Notes under the pieces: generated by a model
Database searches by the model: none
What the model was told of the DNA's origin: nothing
The model's input: the letters and a program-made list of their open reading frames with translations, nothing else
NCBI GenBank assembly: GCA_951394045.1
Contig: OX595993.1
Location: 434,001 to 498,000 of the forward strand
DNA: 64,000 bases
Direction of reading: 5' to 3'
DNA from: Nitzschia sp. DOCU1
Lineage: Eukaryota > Bacillariophyta > Bacillariophyceae > Bacillariales > Bacillariaceae
Part shown: positions 17,697-28,900 of the stretch, piece after piece
Position numbering within the stretch: the first letter of the stretch is position 1
Layout of the letters: every line of letters starts with the position of its first letter
Made by a program: the position numbers and the translations under genes

Positions 17697-18480
17697 ACGG
17701 AATGGAAACGATGCAGGCTCTTCGTGATTGGATAGAATCGTAGACGTGTTGCTTGCGGGAGCTGTACTTGGAATGTGGGTTCGATCATCTTGACTCGGTG
17801 GAGCAAGGAATGGGAGCTAATGCTTTTTCATTTTTTTGTGAGGAGCTTCCAATGAACAGAACTTTAGAGGTCCTATCATGTGCCATCAGGAGGGTATTAA
17901 TATTACCTCTATCGGGCGGTTGATCGGTAACTTGGGGAGGCTTGGGAACCTGACAGAGTTGAATCTTGAATCACTTGGAATTGAAGATTTTGAATTGCTC
18001 ATGGCAAATTTACCTCCGGTTCAGCAAGTTAGTCGACTTCGGTTGCTCAATCTTGACAAGAACAATTGTTGCTGGATGCTATCAAATCAGATGGTGGAAG
18101 ACCCATTCAATTTGCAGGAGAGTTCGAGTGGGCATCATATAATGCGTCTTTTGACTGTGTTCCCAGTATTAGGTTACCTTGGACGTAATTTTGATCATTC
18201 ACTGGGTTGTGATTGTCTGAAAGAACCCATGGGGATGCAGCTGGAATGCAATCGATGTCTTGGCAGGTTGAAGGCTGGTTCAGAGGTACCACATTCAGTT
18301 TGGCCTTTGATAATGGCAAAGGCCAATGAGGATGTATACCCTCCATATAGGCATTCTCTCCAGTCAGCGTGGTTTTGTCAGGGAGTGTATTATTCTTACC
18401 GACATTCTCAAGAGGAGCAAAGAGCAACTATGTTGTTTGAAATGCTTCGAGTACATTTTTTTGTTAACTTCATGACTTAA
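17697..18480 (+). pseudogene. LRR-family gene, 3' half
   Basis: This is the continuation of the gene at 1853-3018 beyond gypsy-1. The joined frame reads METMQALRDWIES, then a stop at 17742-17744, then LRELYLECGF and RTLEVLSCAIR. A frameshift near 17885 leads to the frame open to 18480. Clear leucine-rich repeats are NLTELNLESLGI and VSRLRLLNLDKNN. The C-terminal part (HHIMRLLTVFPVLGYLG) resembles the end of the LRR fragment at 22998-23141 (IMKLLEVFSLLGDLE), so the two are paralogues. The region 18481-18722 shows no gene. Confidence 0.65.
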
Positions 18481-18722
18481 GCTTTATAGTTTGCACATAT
18501 TAACTTTATTACTATTACATGATGGCATTGCATATTTAGACATGTATTAATTTTCACTCTGTCCATCTACATCTACTCCATTCCCAGTCCCAGGCGCTGT
18601 TTCGTAATCCTGCCGTAGGGAGGATTGAAGTAGTTAGAAGTGAATTGTCTCTGTCCACGGATTTCTTTGGGGTTTTTGTGGAGGATGTCAGCGATCTTAA
18701 GGCAGATATCTACGGCATTTGC

Positions 18723-19730
18723 TTAGACGACCACATCACCAAGCTTCCTTTTACCACCTTCGGCGTTGGTTGGGGTATCGTCGAATGTGAGGCCCAACTC
18801 TTTGTCTTTAAGGTCATAGAAAGACCACCTTTCTGCTTCTGGGAGTCCCTTTTGGATCGAGTAACCGTGCTCTTCCAGGAATATCTTATAATCGATGACA
18901 AATTTTGCAGCATTTTTCTTGCTATCCTTCTTGGTAAGTCCTGTAAAAAGAACCATTCCTTCGAAATTGTATCCCTTGGTAGTTTTTTGCTCCGTTGGTG
19001 TTGGGACCTTCCAAGAGGACAACGAGAGGATAACGGGAAAGCAACAGTACTTATCAAAGGGTTCTTTGCCCTGTTCGACGGCCTTGGTTCCTTGGCAAAT
19101 GAATGGATCTCTGCCTCTGCCGTTTGAAGAGTTGCCGCATGTCACTAGCATGAGGTTGCCACATAGATGCTCAACGTGCACCTCGCAGTGGACTCCATTG
19201 TTTTTTTTTTTGGTTGGAGGACTAGCCTGAAGGTCAACAGCTCCATTTTTGGTGATCTGACGCAGTACCTTAAAGAAGCCCGAGTCTTCTGAGTTAATGC
19301 TTGATACGTCGTCATCGATATCGGGAGGTTGGCCATTGCAAGAGGTGGTGGTGGTGGGGACTGCAGGCTGCGTTGCACTTTCGTTCATAGGGATACCATC
19401 TTCGATGGGATTCAACTGGACCGGGTTCATGGTGGCAACGTGGTTAAAGTTTTCAGCAGCGGGGGGTTTGCGATTGTTGTTATCGTTGGTACCATTGATG
19501 TTGTCATGGAACTCTTCGTTTCGAACCTTCACTAGCACTTTTTGCTTTCCATCAGAGCTAACCAAGACGGCTTGGGAAGGCATTGGCCGAGGTGAGCTCT
19601 TGTTGGTGTCGCCGTGGCTGGCAGCTTCTTCGACGAGCTTTGCCTTCTTAGTGTTCCGTTTGAGGTAAGCTGCCTTGGCTAGCATTTCAACGTCGAGTTT
19701 GCGTGGGAGTGGTTGCTTGGTCCTAGCCAT
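18723..19730 (-). CDS. unrecognised 335-residue protein
   Basis: The ORF starts with ATG at 19730 and is uninterrupted. The first 50 residues are basic. Residues 75-140 are Asn/Pro/Thr-rich and look disordered. The second half is more ordered, with several cysteines (HCEVHVEHLCG, VTCGNSS, FICQG, YCCFPVIL) and a Lys/Glu-rich end. I do not recognise the family. It lies next to another unrecognised minus-strand gene (20264-21516) in a transposon- and pseudogene-rich stretch. A gap of about 530 bp (19731-20263) between them holds no convincing ORF. Confidence 0.5.
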   Translation of the reverse strand: MARTKQPLPRKLDVEMLAKAAYLKRNTKKAKLVEEAASHGDTNKSSPRPMPSQAVLVSSDGKQKVLVKVRNEEFHDNINGTNDNNNRKPPAAENFNHVATMNPVQLNPIEDGIPMNESATQPAVPTTTTSCNGQPPDIDDDVSSINSEDSGFFKVLRQITKNGAVDLQASPPTKKKNNGVHCEVHVEHLCGNLMLVTCGNSSNGRGRDPFICQGTKAVEQGKEPFDKYCCFPVILSLSSWKVPTPTEQKTTKGYNFEGMVLFTGLTKKDSKKNAAKFVIDYKIFLEEHGYSIQKGLPEAERWSFYDLKDKELGLTFDDTPTNAEGGKRKLGDVVV

Positions 19731-20263
19731 GTTGAGGTTGATGTTGGTGTTATGGAAGTCTCAGCAAAATTTATGTAATTCTTTCTGTTTTGGTTCCTTT
19801 TGATGTTCAACAAGTTCTTGAAATTTCCTGGCTTGCCAACAGTTGGGAAGGAATGTCGCCCGTTGATAGGTTCAAATTTTTGTGCTACAACGTCCAGGGA
19901 TGCACCATAGCATAGGCTGGCAGCAGCAGGTGCGGTATTCCCTGCTTGAATCCAATTTTTTGTTTCCGTTGAGGTTGGTTGTGAAGTCACAAATTTTGTA
20001 CTACAACAGACAAATCCGTTAGCCAAAGGTGCTCTAAGGGCAGCTTGTGTTTGTGGGATGTGATGGAGAACATAGGGAAGAGGAGGCTAGTTTGTCCTGC
20101 TATTGCCAATAGTAGGAGAACAAGGAGAGGAAAATAATATAGTAAACATGCAGGATTAGTCAGGAATTATTGGGACTACGTATAGCAAACTTCACTGGTA
20201 AGAGTTGGCTGTAGTATATCCCAAGCCACCTTTGCATAGTCTTTTTGTCATATCATGAAGATT

Positions 20264-21516
20264 TCAAGCGGTGGCAGTCACAGGGGCATTCTCAACGATG
20301 TCATTGGCTGTTTCATTGGTGATGGTGGTGTCAGTGGACTCTCCTGGAATCTCAATTGGATTGTCGCTTGAGTTTCCATCCAAATTGGCACCTCAATCGG
20401 CAAGTGCTTCCACGTCCAGAATGATGTGTTGGAGATTGAACTTGAGGGCTTTGTAGGCGTCATCCTCTTTTACTTCTTTCCAGTTGCTTGGCATCAGAAA
20501 ACAAATCTTGTAGGTGCCTTCCATGCCTAAAACGCGTGCAGAGGGGTCCGAGTAGTCTTGTACCATTCCACGTGTGATGGTGGCGGCAATGGTAAAACCT
20601 CCCTTGAAGTTTTTGGATCCATTGTGGCTGAAAGTTTGCATTTGTTTCACTTTCTTGCGGATTGCCCTGATCTTCTCGACGTTGTCAATCAATTCCATCT
20701 TGAGACCTGTGGTGTCAACGTTGACCATGAAAAACTTGGTTGTGCGAAACGAGCGTTGCTTGGCTACAGTCACATTTGTCTTTCCGTTGTCGAAATGTAC
20801 CGTGCACTCCATGACGATTGGAGCAATCTTGCTGATGTCGTTGTAACAAAGACAACCACACGCTTTCAAAATTAGCTGTTCTCCTCCTCGGTTGCAGGTA
20901 ATTCCATCACAGCTTGGAGGATAGATATCGTGGGGTCCATGGACATAACATGCTCCAAACTGAAGGAGCTGGTGATGAAGGAGGAAGAAGGTAGCTTCTC
21001 CTCCTACGGCTGGATCGCGAGGGGTGATCCTGGGTATCTGGGTAATGGCAGTGTTGTCAAAGGGCCAGACAGGGTTATCAGCTTCAATAACTGGCATGTT
21101 GGGACGGAGGGTGAAGCCAAGTTTGTTCTTTCTTGAATCCCATATTGCAAAAACTTGACCAATAGCCACTTTGGGGGTGTGCTTCTCCAACATCTTCATT
21201 GACTTGCCTTCGGTTTTGGTGATAACAGCAAAAGTCGCCCCCAAAAGGCATCCGAACTCAAAGATCCTGTTATAATCTTTCTTGCTTTTCTTGGAAGCCC
21301 CGTTAAAGCCCTTGGAGGAAGGGTCTTCTTCGTCATGCCGGTAATGGCAAATCTCGAAGAGCACTCCATCACGTAGTTCTCTATCGGTGGGTTATCATCC
21401 AAAAGATCCTGCAAGGTTACAATAATGGTATCGTTGTCAAGGGCTTCCAACCAGCTTTTGGTTTCAGTAGGACAATGGTCCTTCAACTTGACGAGGAGGT
21501 CGTTGTTGAGCGGCAT
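20264..21516 (-). pseudogene. unrecognised protein with one frameshift and one in-frame TGA
   Basis: From ATG at 21516 (MPLNNDLLVKLKDHCP) the frame runs to about 21390. A one-base shift is needed there to reach the long second frame (RELRDGVLFEICHYRHDEED onward). A TGA at 20393-20395 then interrupts it, but the same frame continues for 42 sense codons (Thr/Asn-rich) to a second TGA at 20264. CGA-to-TGA would explain the interruption. The middle contains a cysteine cluster (CDGITCNRGG, ACGCLCYND) and repeated Phe/Lys/Thr strands. I do not recognise the family. Together with the 335-residue gene it may be a conserved pair, but nothing in the sequence proves that. Confidence 0.45.
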
Positions 21517-21535
21517 GTTCAGAATGTTTGGAACT

Positions 21536-21562
21536 AACAAACAAACAAACAAACAAACAAAC
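21536..21562. repeat. (CAAA)n simple repeat
   Basis: About six to seven perfect CAAA units lie just upstream of the minus-strand gene start at 21516. Confidence 0.9.
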
Positions 21563-21599
21563 GCAAGATTAACTAATTAATAAGCTACCATACGTGGCG

Positions 21600-22317
21600 C
21601 CAGTAGTTGCCTGTCAAGGCTTTACCATCGCTCAGGGGGTTCCTCACCAATGCCTTGTTTGAAAGGAAGTTCTTTCTCCGTTGAGATGAATAATTGGTCA
21701 GTTAGATCAGATTTTTGTTCGTCCCGTTGCTTTGCTACTAGATGATATACCAATTCTAGATTTCATGTTTGCTAGAAATGCCTTTCCTTTCTCATTCCCG
21801 TTGGCAGACGGAGGTTGCATGCTCCCGTAGGAATGCAGTCAAACGTAGCGATCATGAGAGCAAGGCGTCGGATGAGGAAATGTCGAGGAGGTTGCGTCGG
21901 CGACAAAGTACAATCACCTGCGTCCATCCCTGTGCCCTCATCCAAAGGAAGTGGTCCGCCCAGTTGCCATTAAAGACGTAAAACAGCCCTAAAAGTCCGC
22001 GCACCGGAATCTTGAATTCTGTGTACATCACCATTCCATTAATAGAGTGGGGCCATTCAATTGTACTATGAACAGTTCACTGAAACCTGTGCACACAATA
22101 TTGTGAACAGGGCTATTCTGACCAATACTTGACCCCTTCTCTAAATAGAATAACGGTAGTGATGTGCACAGAACAAAACGGTATTCCTTCATTTGGCAGA
22201 TGCCGAAAAGCGGATGGATGCAACAAACTTTTCACACTAACCAAAATGTGTACGAGGTTCTCATTTTAAGAACACAAAAACCTAAAGGATCCCACCAAGC
22301 AGTCCCATTCCTCTGGC
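21600..22317. other. no gene recognised
   Basis: Only short ORFs (60-70 codons) without recognisable domains occur. No repeat of the window maps here. Confidence 0.6.
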
Positions 22318-22469
22318 AGTCTTGTTTTTGCTGTGTGACTCCCAATTGCACCCACTGACTCAGAGAAACCCCGAATCGTTGCTAAAAAGAACCAATGACT
22401 TCCACAGTGGCGGATTTGTGCCCACACCAGCAGCGAGGCTTATTTTGTGGAATTATACTTATTACAATA
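22318..22469 (+). repeat. 152-bp direct repeat, copy A
   Basis: It matches 23212-23363 at 151 of 152 positions (CTGTGTGACT versus CTGTTTGACT). Both copies start AGTCTTGTTTTTGCTG and end ATTATACTTATTACAATA. It lacks terminal inverted repeats and coding capacity. Confidence 0.92.
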
Positions 22470-22524
22470 ATCAGTAATTCATCCAGGTTCTGTTGGAACC
22501 TTTGCTAATCTAAATGATGCCTCC

Positions 22525-23141
22525 TTGGCCCTTGTCCTGTCTTCTCTGACCAGCCATCAATTATATTCCTCTTGGTCGCATGGAGCTGGAGCAACAATTC
22601 ATGAGATTCATCGATTGCTGGGATCAGAGAGTTGTGGAATCAAGAAGCTCACTTTAGCAGGTCTCTGGTATAGCCCCCCAATTCCAAATATTGTTCAACT
22701 TTTCCTTGAAGGTTTGCCACAAAACAGGTCCTTGGAGTATCTTTCTTTCGAACGTAATAAGGAGATCAATGACAACATGGCCAATATACTTCTCAACCAC
22801 CCATGGATGCTTCCCAAAGTACAGTCTATCAACCTTCGCGGATGTAAGGTTCATCAATTCATACCTCTTGTGGCAAATCTTCATGAGATGATTGCTGCAA
22901 AACATGGATTGAGAAGGCTTGATATCAGTGATAATGATGGAGAATGGTGAAATCGAGGGTTTTTCAGTTTGGTACATAGGACCATGTGGGGGTCAAGGAT
23001 GAGGTAATTGATTTTGATGAAAAGGTGGTCGCAATCATGAAACTCTTGGAAGTCTTTTCTCTCTTGGGCGACCTGGAAGAATCCGTTTTGCGGGCGATTG
23101 ACTGTGATATCATACCATTAGAAGTGTCGTGGAACATCTAG
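22525..23141 (+). pseudogene. LRR-family gene fragment between the direct repeats
   Basis: The first frame (to 22950) has leucine-rich repeat spacing: CGIKKLTLAGLWYS, RSLEYLSFERN, VQSINLRGCKV and GLRRLDISDN. It ends in TGA. Another frame at 22998-23141 carries the C-terminal segment IMKLLEVFSLLGDLEE and ends at TAG 23139-23141. This segment resembles the tail of the LRR pseudogene at 17697-18480. The fragment lacks the acidic N-terminus of its paralogue. The frame change makes it a pseudogene unless a small intron near 22945-22997 is missed. Confidence 0.6.
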
Positions 23142-23211
23142 ACCCCGCTCCAGGGCCCATTGTGAGCCGAGGCCACACGACAATCAGCCGAAGTCTCCTG
23201 ATGACGTATTG

Positions 23212-23363
23212 AGTCTTGTTTTTGCTGTTTGACTCCCAATTGCACCCACTGACTCAGAGAAACCCCGAATCGTTGCTAAAAAGAACCAATGACTTCCACA
23301 GTGGCGGATTTGTGCCCACACCAGCAGCGAGGCTTATTTTGTGGAATTATACTTATTACAATA
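23212..23363 (+). repeat. 152-bp direct repeat, copy B
   Basis: It is the second copy of 22318-22469, spaced 894 bp from the first and directly downstream of the LRR fragment. The near-identity shows that the duplication is recent or recently homogenised. The region 23364-23533 holds nothing recognised. Confidence 0.92.
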
Positions 23364-23533
23364 TCATTAATTATCGGATGAATCAAACAAGTTGAAGTAG
23401 CCCAAGAGAAATTTCTCGATTAAATTCCCAGTATCCGGTGAAACTACTTATGCTTAGCCCAATCTCATATGCCACTAATTGAACATATTTTGTACACACC
23501 AATCAGTCTGCATAAAAATGATCCGAACAATTC

Positions 23534-26500
23534 TTGTGGAACATAGGGTACCATGGAAAGGAAAGGTGCCTTGGTCATGAGGGGACTGTCCCTGTTCCTG
23601 ATTACTTTCCTTGGTGGCCTAATTCACATGCTTATCACAATGTGTTTCGTTCCACTAGGGTTGGTTGTGTACATCGCGAACTCTCTTCTCTGGTTCATCA
23701 AGAGGAGAACCAAGGGACGCCTCAAGCGAAAGAAGCGGCACTGTCCGCGCTACTACATACGTGGCACAAAGAGGAGCTCCACCCGGATCGGGGTCAAGAC
23801 GGACCTTGGATGGCGAGCCCCGACAATGAGGATTATGTGGAAATGAGGTGGCCGCGGCTGGTGTCCTTCAACACCCACAGCTATCCCATACGCCTAGACA
23901 CACACAGCTCTTACTCATCAACGCCTTACAAGATGGACTTCATCGGCCCTATGGTCCCAATGAGAAGCGTCATCGTCGGAGCTGGCAACTCCAAGACAGA
24001 CGTCAGATTCTCAGGGACGGTCAGATGGTTCTGGGACGACGACGAAGGACACCGACACGTTCACATCATCCCCAACACACTCTTCATACCTACGAACAAT
24101 GATAGGATACTGGCAATCCATCACTGGAGCCAGGTGTTGAGGGATCAAGGTGACTGCGGCTACGCTACTGCCGACGCAGACAGCACTGTGCTGCACTTCA
24201 ACAAGGGCAAGTCAAAGAGGACAATACCGATCAATCAAGGCGCCAACGTCTCTATTTTACAGTCCTCCCCCATGTTTCAGGAGGACTACGTCCAGTTCGA
24301 TCAATCACTGTCCCAAGGCAACGATGAGGACCAGCTACCAGCACGCTTCCGACGAAACGTTGTCAGTGACGATGAGGACTCGGACCAAGAGTCAGTCTCT
24401 CCGGACGATGAGTACTCAGAGTCAGACGAAGAGGATAAAGAGCATGACCCTGACCCAGACGATGGATCAAAGGAGGCAGCTCTACCAATGGGACCAAGAC
24501 CCATTGCATTTGGGACCGCCGGTCTGACCGAGGCCAACGTACCGAGTGATACCCAAGAGATTGAAGACAAGCTGAGCCCAAGACAGCTCTATCTCTCTTG
24601 GCATCAAAGACTCGGCCACATTGGCCCCAGACGCCTGCTACGGATGGTCAAGGAAGGCCTACTGCCTTCCAAAATCACAAAGGCACGCCCACCAAAGTGT
24701 GCTGCATGCCTGATTGGCAAGGCTACTCGTCGTCCATGGCGGACCAAAGCCATCCCAAACAAGCGGGCGTTGCCAGTCATCAATGGACCTGGCGACTGCA
24801 TCTCAGCAGACCAACTGCAGTCTACGACGCCAGGACTGTTCGGGCAAATGAGGGGGTTCATCACAAAGAGAAGGCTGCACTACGCAACCATCTTCGTGGA
24901 CCACTACACTAGCCTGAGCTACGTCCACCTCTCCGAAACTTGCAACGCTGCCGACATGGTGGCAGCCAAGGAGGCCTTCGAGCAGTACGCTCGGTCAAGA
25001 GGAGTCATCATTCGTCACTATCATTTTGACAATGGTCGCTTTGCTGAGAAAGCCTGGGAGGATGCCTGCAAGGCGTCTGGACAAACGCTGAGCTTTTGTG
25101 GAGCTCATGCCCACCACGCCAATGGTGTGGCGGAGAAGTGCATTCGAGATCTCCAAGAGGCATCGAGAGCAGTCTTAATTCACGCCAAGAGAAGATGGCC
25201 AGCCGCCATCAACTCTCATCTGTGGCCATATGCCCTCAGAACTGTCAATCACACTCACAATTGTGTGATCAGTTCCAAGACCGGAAAGGTACCGCTCCTA
25301 CACTTCTCACAAGTGGGCGAGCCGGTGATTAACTACAATCACCTGCACACCTTCGGCTGCCCAGCATATCAGCGGGACGGTGAGCTTGCCTCAGGCAAAC
25401 GCCAAACTAGGCATGTCTGGTTGGACCGAGCCAAGGTCTCCATCTACCTCGGCCCATCGCCACACCTTGGCAGCTCGATAGGCCTGCTGCTGAATCTAGC
25501 CACAGGCCACATTTCGCCAACATTCCATGCGGAATATGACGACCACTTTGATACCACAAGACCAGACTCGGAGTTCAAGCTGCCGCTCCCAACTTGGCAT
25601 GTCTCTACCTACTTTCATATAGTAGACGATGCCAAGCCAGCAACCAACAAGGAGACGGCCCCGACATACAACGCGGTCAATGAACCGGGCCCGAGAGCAA
25701 CAGCACCCTCTGCGGTTCCAGAGGGAGTAAGGACGCCTCAACAAAGGGGAGCTCGCAGTCGAAGAGCTGGCCCCATTGCTCAGGATCAAGAACCGGAGTC
25801 TGAGGCACCGCCGGTGGTCACCAGGTCCGGTAGAACAAGCAGACGACCAGGTCGTTTCCAGAACGGCATGGCGGCCCGAGTACTTGAAAGCTTCGTCTCT
25901 ACCCTCGAGTACGACGGCACCCCAGAGCTCCAGTATCAGGAGCTTCATCCGTGGGTCGTCTACAAGGCTACCAATGACCCGGACACTCTCTATCTCGATC
26001 AGGCACTCAAGGCGCCAGATCGAGCAGAGTTCCTCAAGTCCATGCTAAAGGAAGTCCGTGACCACGAGTCGAGAGGTCACTGGAAGATGATTCCCGCCTC
26101 TGAGGTTCCAGAGGGAGAGATCGTCCTTCCCGCTGTCTGGGCTATGAAGAGGAAGAGGGAGATAAAGACACGAAGGGTCTACAAGTGGAAGTCGAGACTG
26201 AATCTTGGAGGCCACAAGGAGCGCCCTGGGCTCGACTATGATCAGACCTACTCGCCAGTCGTCGCCTGGCCCACCATTCGGCTGTTCCTAATGTACTTCA
26301 TCATGCACCGATGGGTGACAAGACAATTGGACTTTGTACTTGCCTACCCACATGCAAAGGTCAAGCGACCAAAGTTCCTTGAGATCCCGAGGGGGTTCCA
26401 ATTCAAGGGATCACGAAAAGGGCATGTCCTTCAGATCCTTCAGAACATCTATGGAGGGCACGCCAGCGGGCGAACGTACTTTCTTTTTGCGAAGAAGTAC

Positions 26501-27598
26501 CTCGAAAACCTCGGGTTTGTGGTCTCCAAAGTCGACCCATGCGTCTTCTACTATCAAGGGTGCGTGTTGTTGCTTTATGTGGACGACGTGATCATTGGAG
26601 GACCAACCAAACAGCAAGTGGACAATGTCATTGAGCTCATCAAGGACAATGTCGATGTGGACGATCAGGGCCCGATTGAGGACTACATCGGAGTCAACGT
26701 CGAGTACAACGACGATGGGTAAATGACATTGACCCAACCGCATCTCATCAACTCAATTCTAGAAGACTTGCGTTTGTGCGAGCAGTCGAAGACTTCGGCC
26801 ACGCCCTCGCTCTCATCCACGATACTGCATGCCGACCTCGAAGGCGAACCGTTTGACGAGCACTTCAACTATCGCTCCGTCATCGGTAAGCTCAACTACT
26901 TGGAGAAGTCCACAAGGCCCGACCTCGCTTACGCAGTGCACCAGCGTGCGAGGTTCATGTCGCGACCAACGAAGTTGCATGGAGAAGCCGTCAAGAAAAT
27001 TGGTCGCTATCTCCTGACCACACGAGACAAGGGACTGCACATCAGTCCAGATTTTGAGAGAAGCTTCGAGTGTTACGTCGATGCGTCTTTCGCCGGGGAG
27101 TGGGACCCCAAACGCATCGATGAAGCAATGAACAACCCCAACACCGCAAGGTCTCGAACTGGCTTTGTTATCTTCTTCGCTGGTGTTCCACTGACGTGGG
27201 GCAGCAAGCTGCAGACTGAGATCTGCCTCAGCTCCACTGAAGCTGAGATGGTCGCTCTGTCAGCAGCCACAAGAGAGAACATATTCCTGATCAGACTTCT
27301 TCAGGATGCCAAAGAGACCGGAGGGCTTGATAAGATTCTATCGAACTCTAAGATTCACATGAAGGTGCTTGAAGACAATCAAGGCACGGTGGCCATCGCC
27401 ACAGAGCCTCGCATCAGACCAAGGACCAAGCACATTAATACTAAGTACTGGCACTTCCGAGACTTCATGTCGGCGCATTCCAACATCCTCTCAATCAACT
27501 GGATCTCCACCAACGATCAGCTGGCAGACATCTTTACTAAGCCACTGCCCGTCGAGTCGTTCACAAAGTTCGCCTCTCTCATATGTGGATGGGCTTAA
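23534..27598 (+). pseudogene. pol: copia-1 polyprotein, one in-frame TAA
   Basis: The frame is open for 1062 codons to TAA at 26720-26722 and continues in the same frame to 27598, so one point change divides it. The protease-like region has RLDTHSS where D-S/T-G-A is expected and may be inactive. GAG-pre-integrase shows WHQRLGHIG and CAACLIGKA. Integrase catalytic residues are in SADQLQS, HFDNGRF and GVAEKCI. RT has the LLLYVDDVIIGG box at about 26571-26606. The stop falls just after it, before QPHLINSIL. RNase H follows with YVDASFAGEW, SSTEAEMVAL and LEDNQGTVAI, ending in ADIFTKPL. The start at 23534 is only the limit of the open frame. A competing frame at 23553 shows that the first 90 codons are uncertain. 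Confidence 0.85.
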
Positions 27599-27631
27599 GT
27601 GCCTGAGTCCGCTGCCAACGATGAGAGGGAG

Positions 27632-28268
27632 TGTGACGTTTGTGACGCCAATCAACAAACATCTGCGCGTCTCGTGATGTGGGGAAATGCAATTCCCTAT
27701 ACCGCGGGGAAAAAGGTCCTGGTGAGGACGGCGCGCGACCACTCTACTATGCCCCCACAGCCCGCGGGCATATACGCAACGAGCAGGGCGAGCCGCAGGT
27801 TCCAAAAGGCGGTGTCCGACGAATTGCTCACATGTTCCGCACGAGCTCTGGCGGAACCCTTCAACCCATCACTCCAAATCAGCCAAAGCATCGTTACCAG
27901 CTACCTGTTCGACGACGATGATTGCTACATTCGTAATATTAACCTCTCGACGGTCCTTATATCTATGCATTCACGGCGATCCTACATGACATCTTGCGAC
28001 ACGAACCCAAGAGCGGGGAACCTAAGTATCTTTACCCAACCTGCTTTCAAACGATCGAAACGTCGAACAACGTCTTCTTTTCGTGTCAATTCATCTCTAT
28101 TTTACTTCAGAAAACACAGAAACAATAACTTCATAGAAACCAAACTATCGCCGCAATTACTCAACTCTACCGCTATCACTAGCTTTCGCCCAGCGATACA
28201 GCCAATTCGGACCGTATCGTCACAGATTCCTTGCATCATTATTATGTGGAAGCCCCCGAAGAGCAGCA
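27632..28268 (+). repeat. copia-1 3' LTR, right end lost in gap
   Basis: It begins TGTGACGTTTGTGACGCC directly after the polypurine tract. A TATA-like word CTTATATCTATG lies near 27956. No second copy is present to fix the end. A possible end is the CA of CCTTGCA near 28233. Confidence 0.5.
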
Positions 28269-28668
28269 NNNNNNNNNNNNNNNNNNNNNNNNNNNNNNNN
28301 NNNNNNNNNNNNNNNNNNNNNNNNNNNNNNNNNNNNNNNNNNNNNNNNNNNNNNNNNNNNNNNNNNNNNNNNNNNNNNNNNNNNNNNNNNNNNNNNNNNN
28401 NNNNNNNNNNNNNNNNNNNNNNNNNNNNNNNNNNNNNNNNNNNNNNNNNNNNNNNNNNNNNNNNNNNNNNNNNNNNNNNNNNNNNNNNNNNNNNNNNNNN
28501 NNNNNNNNNNNNNNNNNNNNNNNNNNNNNNNNNNNNNNNNNNNNNNNNNNNNNNNNNNNNNNNNNNNNNNNNNNNNNNNNNNNNNNNNNNNNNNNNNNNN
28601 NNNNNNNNNNNNNNNNNNNNNNNNNNNNNNNNNNNNNNNNNNNNNNNNNNNNNNNNNNNNNNNNNNNN
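28269..28668. other. assembly gap, 400 N
   Basis: There are exactly 400 undetermined bases between two Copia elements that face each other. The round number suggests a placeholder or estimated gap, so the true distance is unknown. Confidence 0.99.
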
Positions 28669-28839
28669 CTTTATTATTGTGACACCTTATTGACATCCGC
28701 CATCAATGTCAGTCATGTGCTTATATGTTTGTCTGCTGATGTCACGTCGTGTCAGTCCTTTAGTGTTCATCTGTCTGTTTGTGTAATCCGTGTATTCCCT
28801 GTATTCGTATGTATGAATCCTTGGAGTCGGATATCAACA
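28669..28839 (-). repeat. copia-2 3' LTR, partial
   Basis: On the minus strand the purine-rich stretch GGAAGGGTGTTGAAGTA is followed by TGTTGATATCCGACTCC, the likely LTR start. The LTR continues leftwards into the N gap. Confidence 0.6.
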
Positions 28840-28900
28840 TACTTCAACACCCTTCCTGTTGATTTCCCGACGTCCATAATTCCTTGGCCTTCTGTCGAGC

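Larger units (their letters stand above)
3015..17700 (+). mobile_element. Ty3/gypsy LTR retrotransposon (gypsy-1) with nested LINE
   Basis: Two 421-bp LTRs (3019-3439 and 17276-17696) start with TG and end with CA and are flanked by the 4-bp duplication ACGG (3015-3018 and 17697-17700). The internal order is gag, protease, RT, RNase H, integrase, which is the Ty3/gypsy order. The LTRs differ at 7 of 421 positions, all transitions, so the insertion is fairly young. A LINE at 5231-13867 interrupts pol and duplicates 583 bp of it. Without the LINE and one duplicate the element would be about 5.5 kb. Gag carries one stop and two frameshifts, so this copy is probably not autonomous. Confidence 0.92.
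23530..28268 (+). mobile_element. Ty1/copia LTR retrotransposon (copia-1), 5'-truncated
   Basis: The domain order is protease-like region, GAG-pre-integrase, integrase, RT, RNase H, as in copia. No 5' LTR or Gag zinc knuckle lies upstream of 23534, so the left end is truncated. A purine-rich tract GATGAGAGGGAG at 27620-27631 precedes a TGTGACG start of the 3' LTR. The right end disappears into the N gap. Confidence 0.85.

Noticed and set aside
28231..28696. ORFs crossing the N run
   Set aside because: They exist only because N was read as open sequence.
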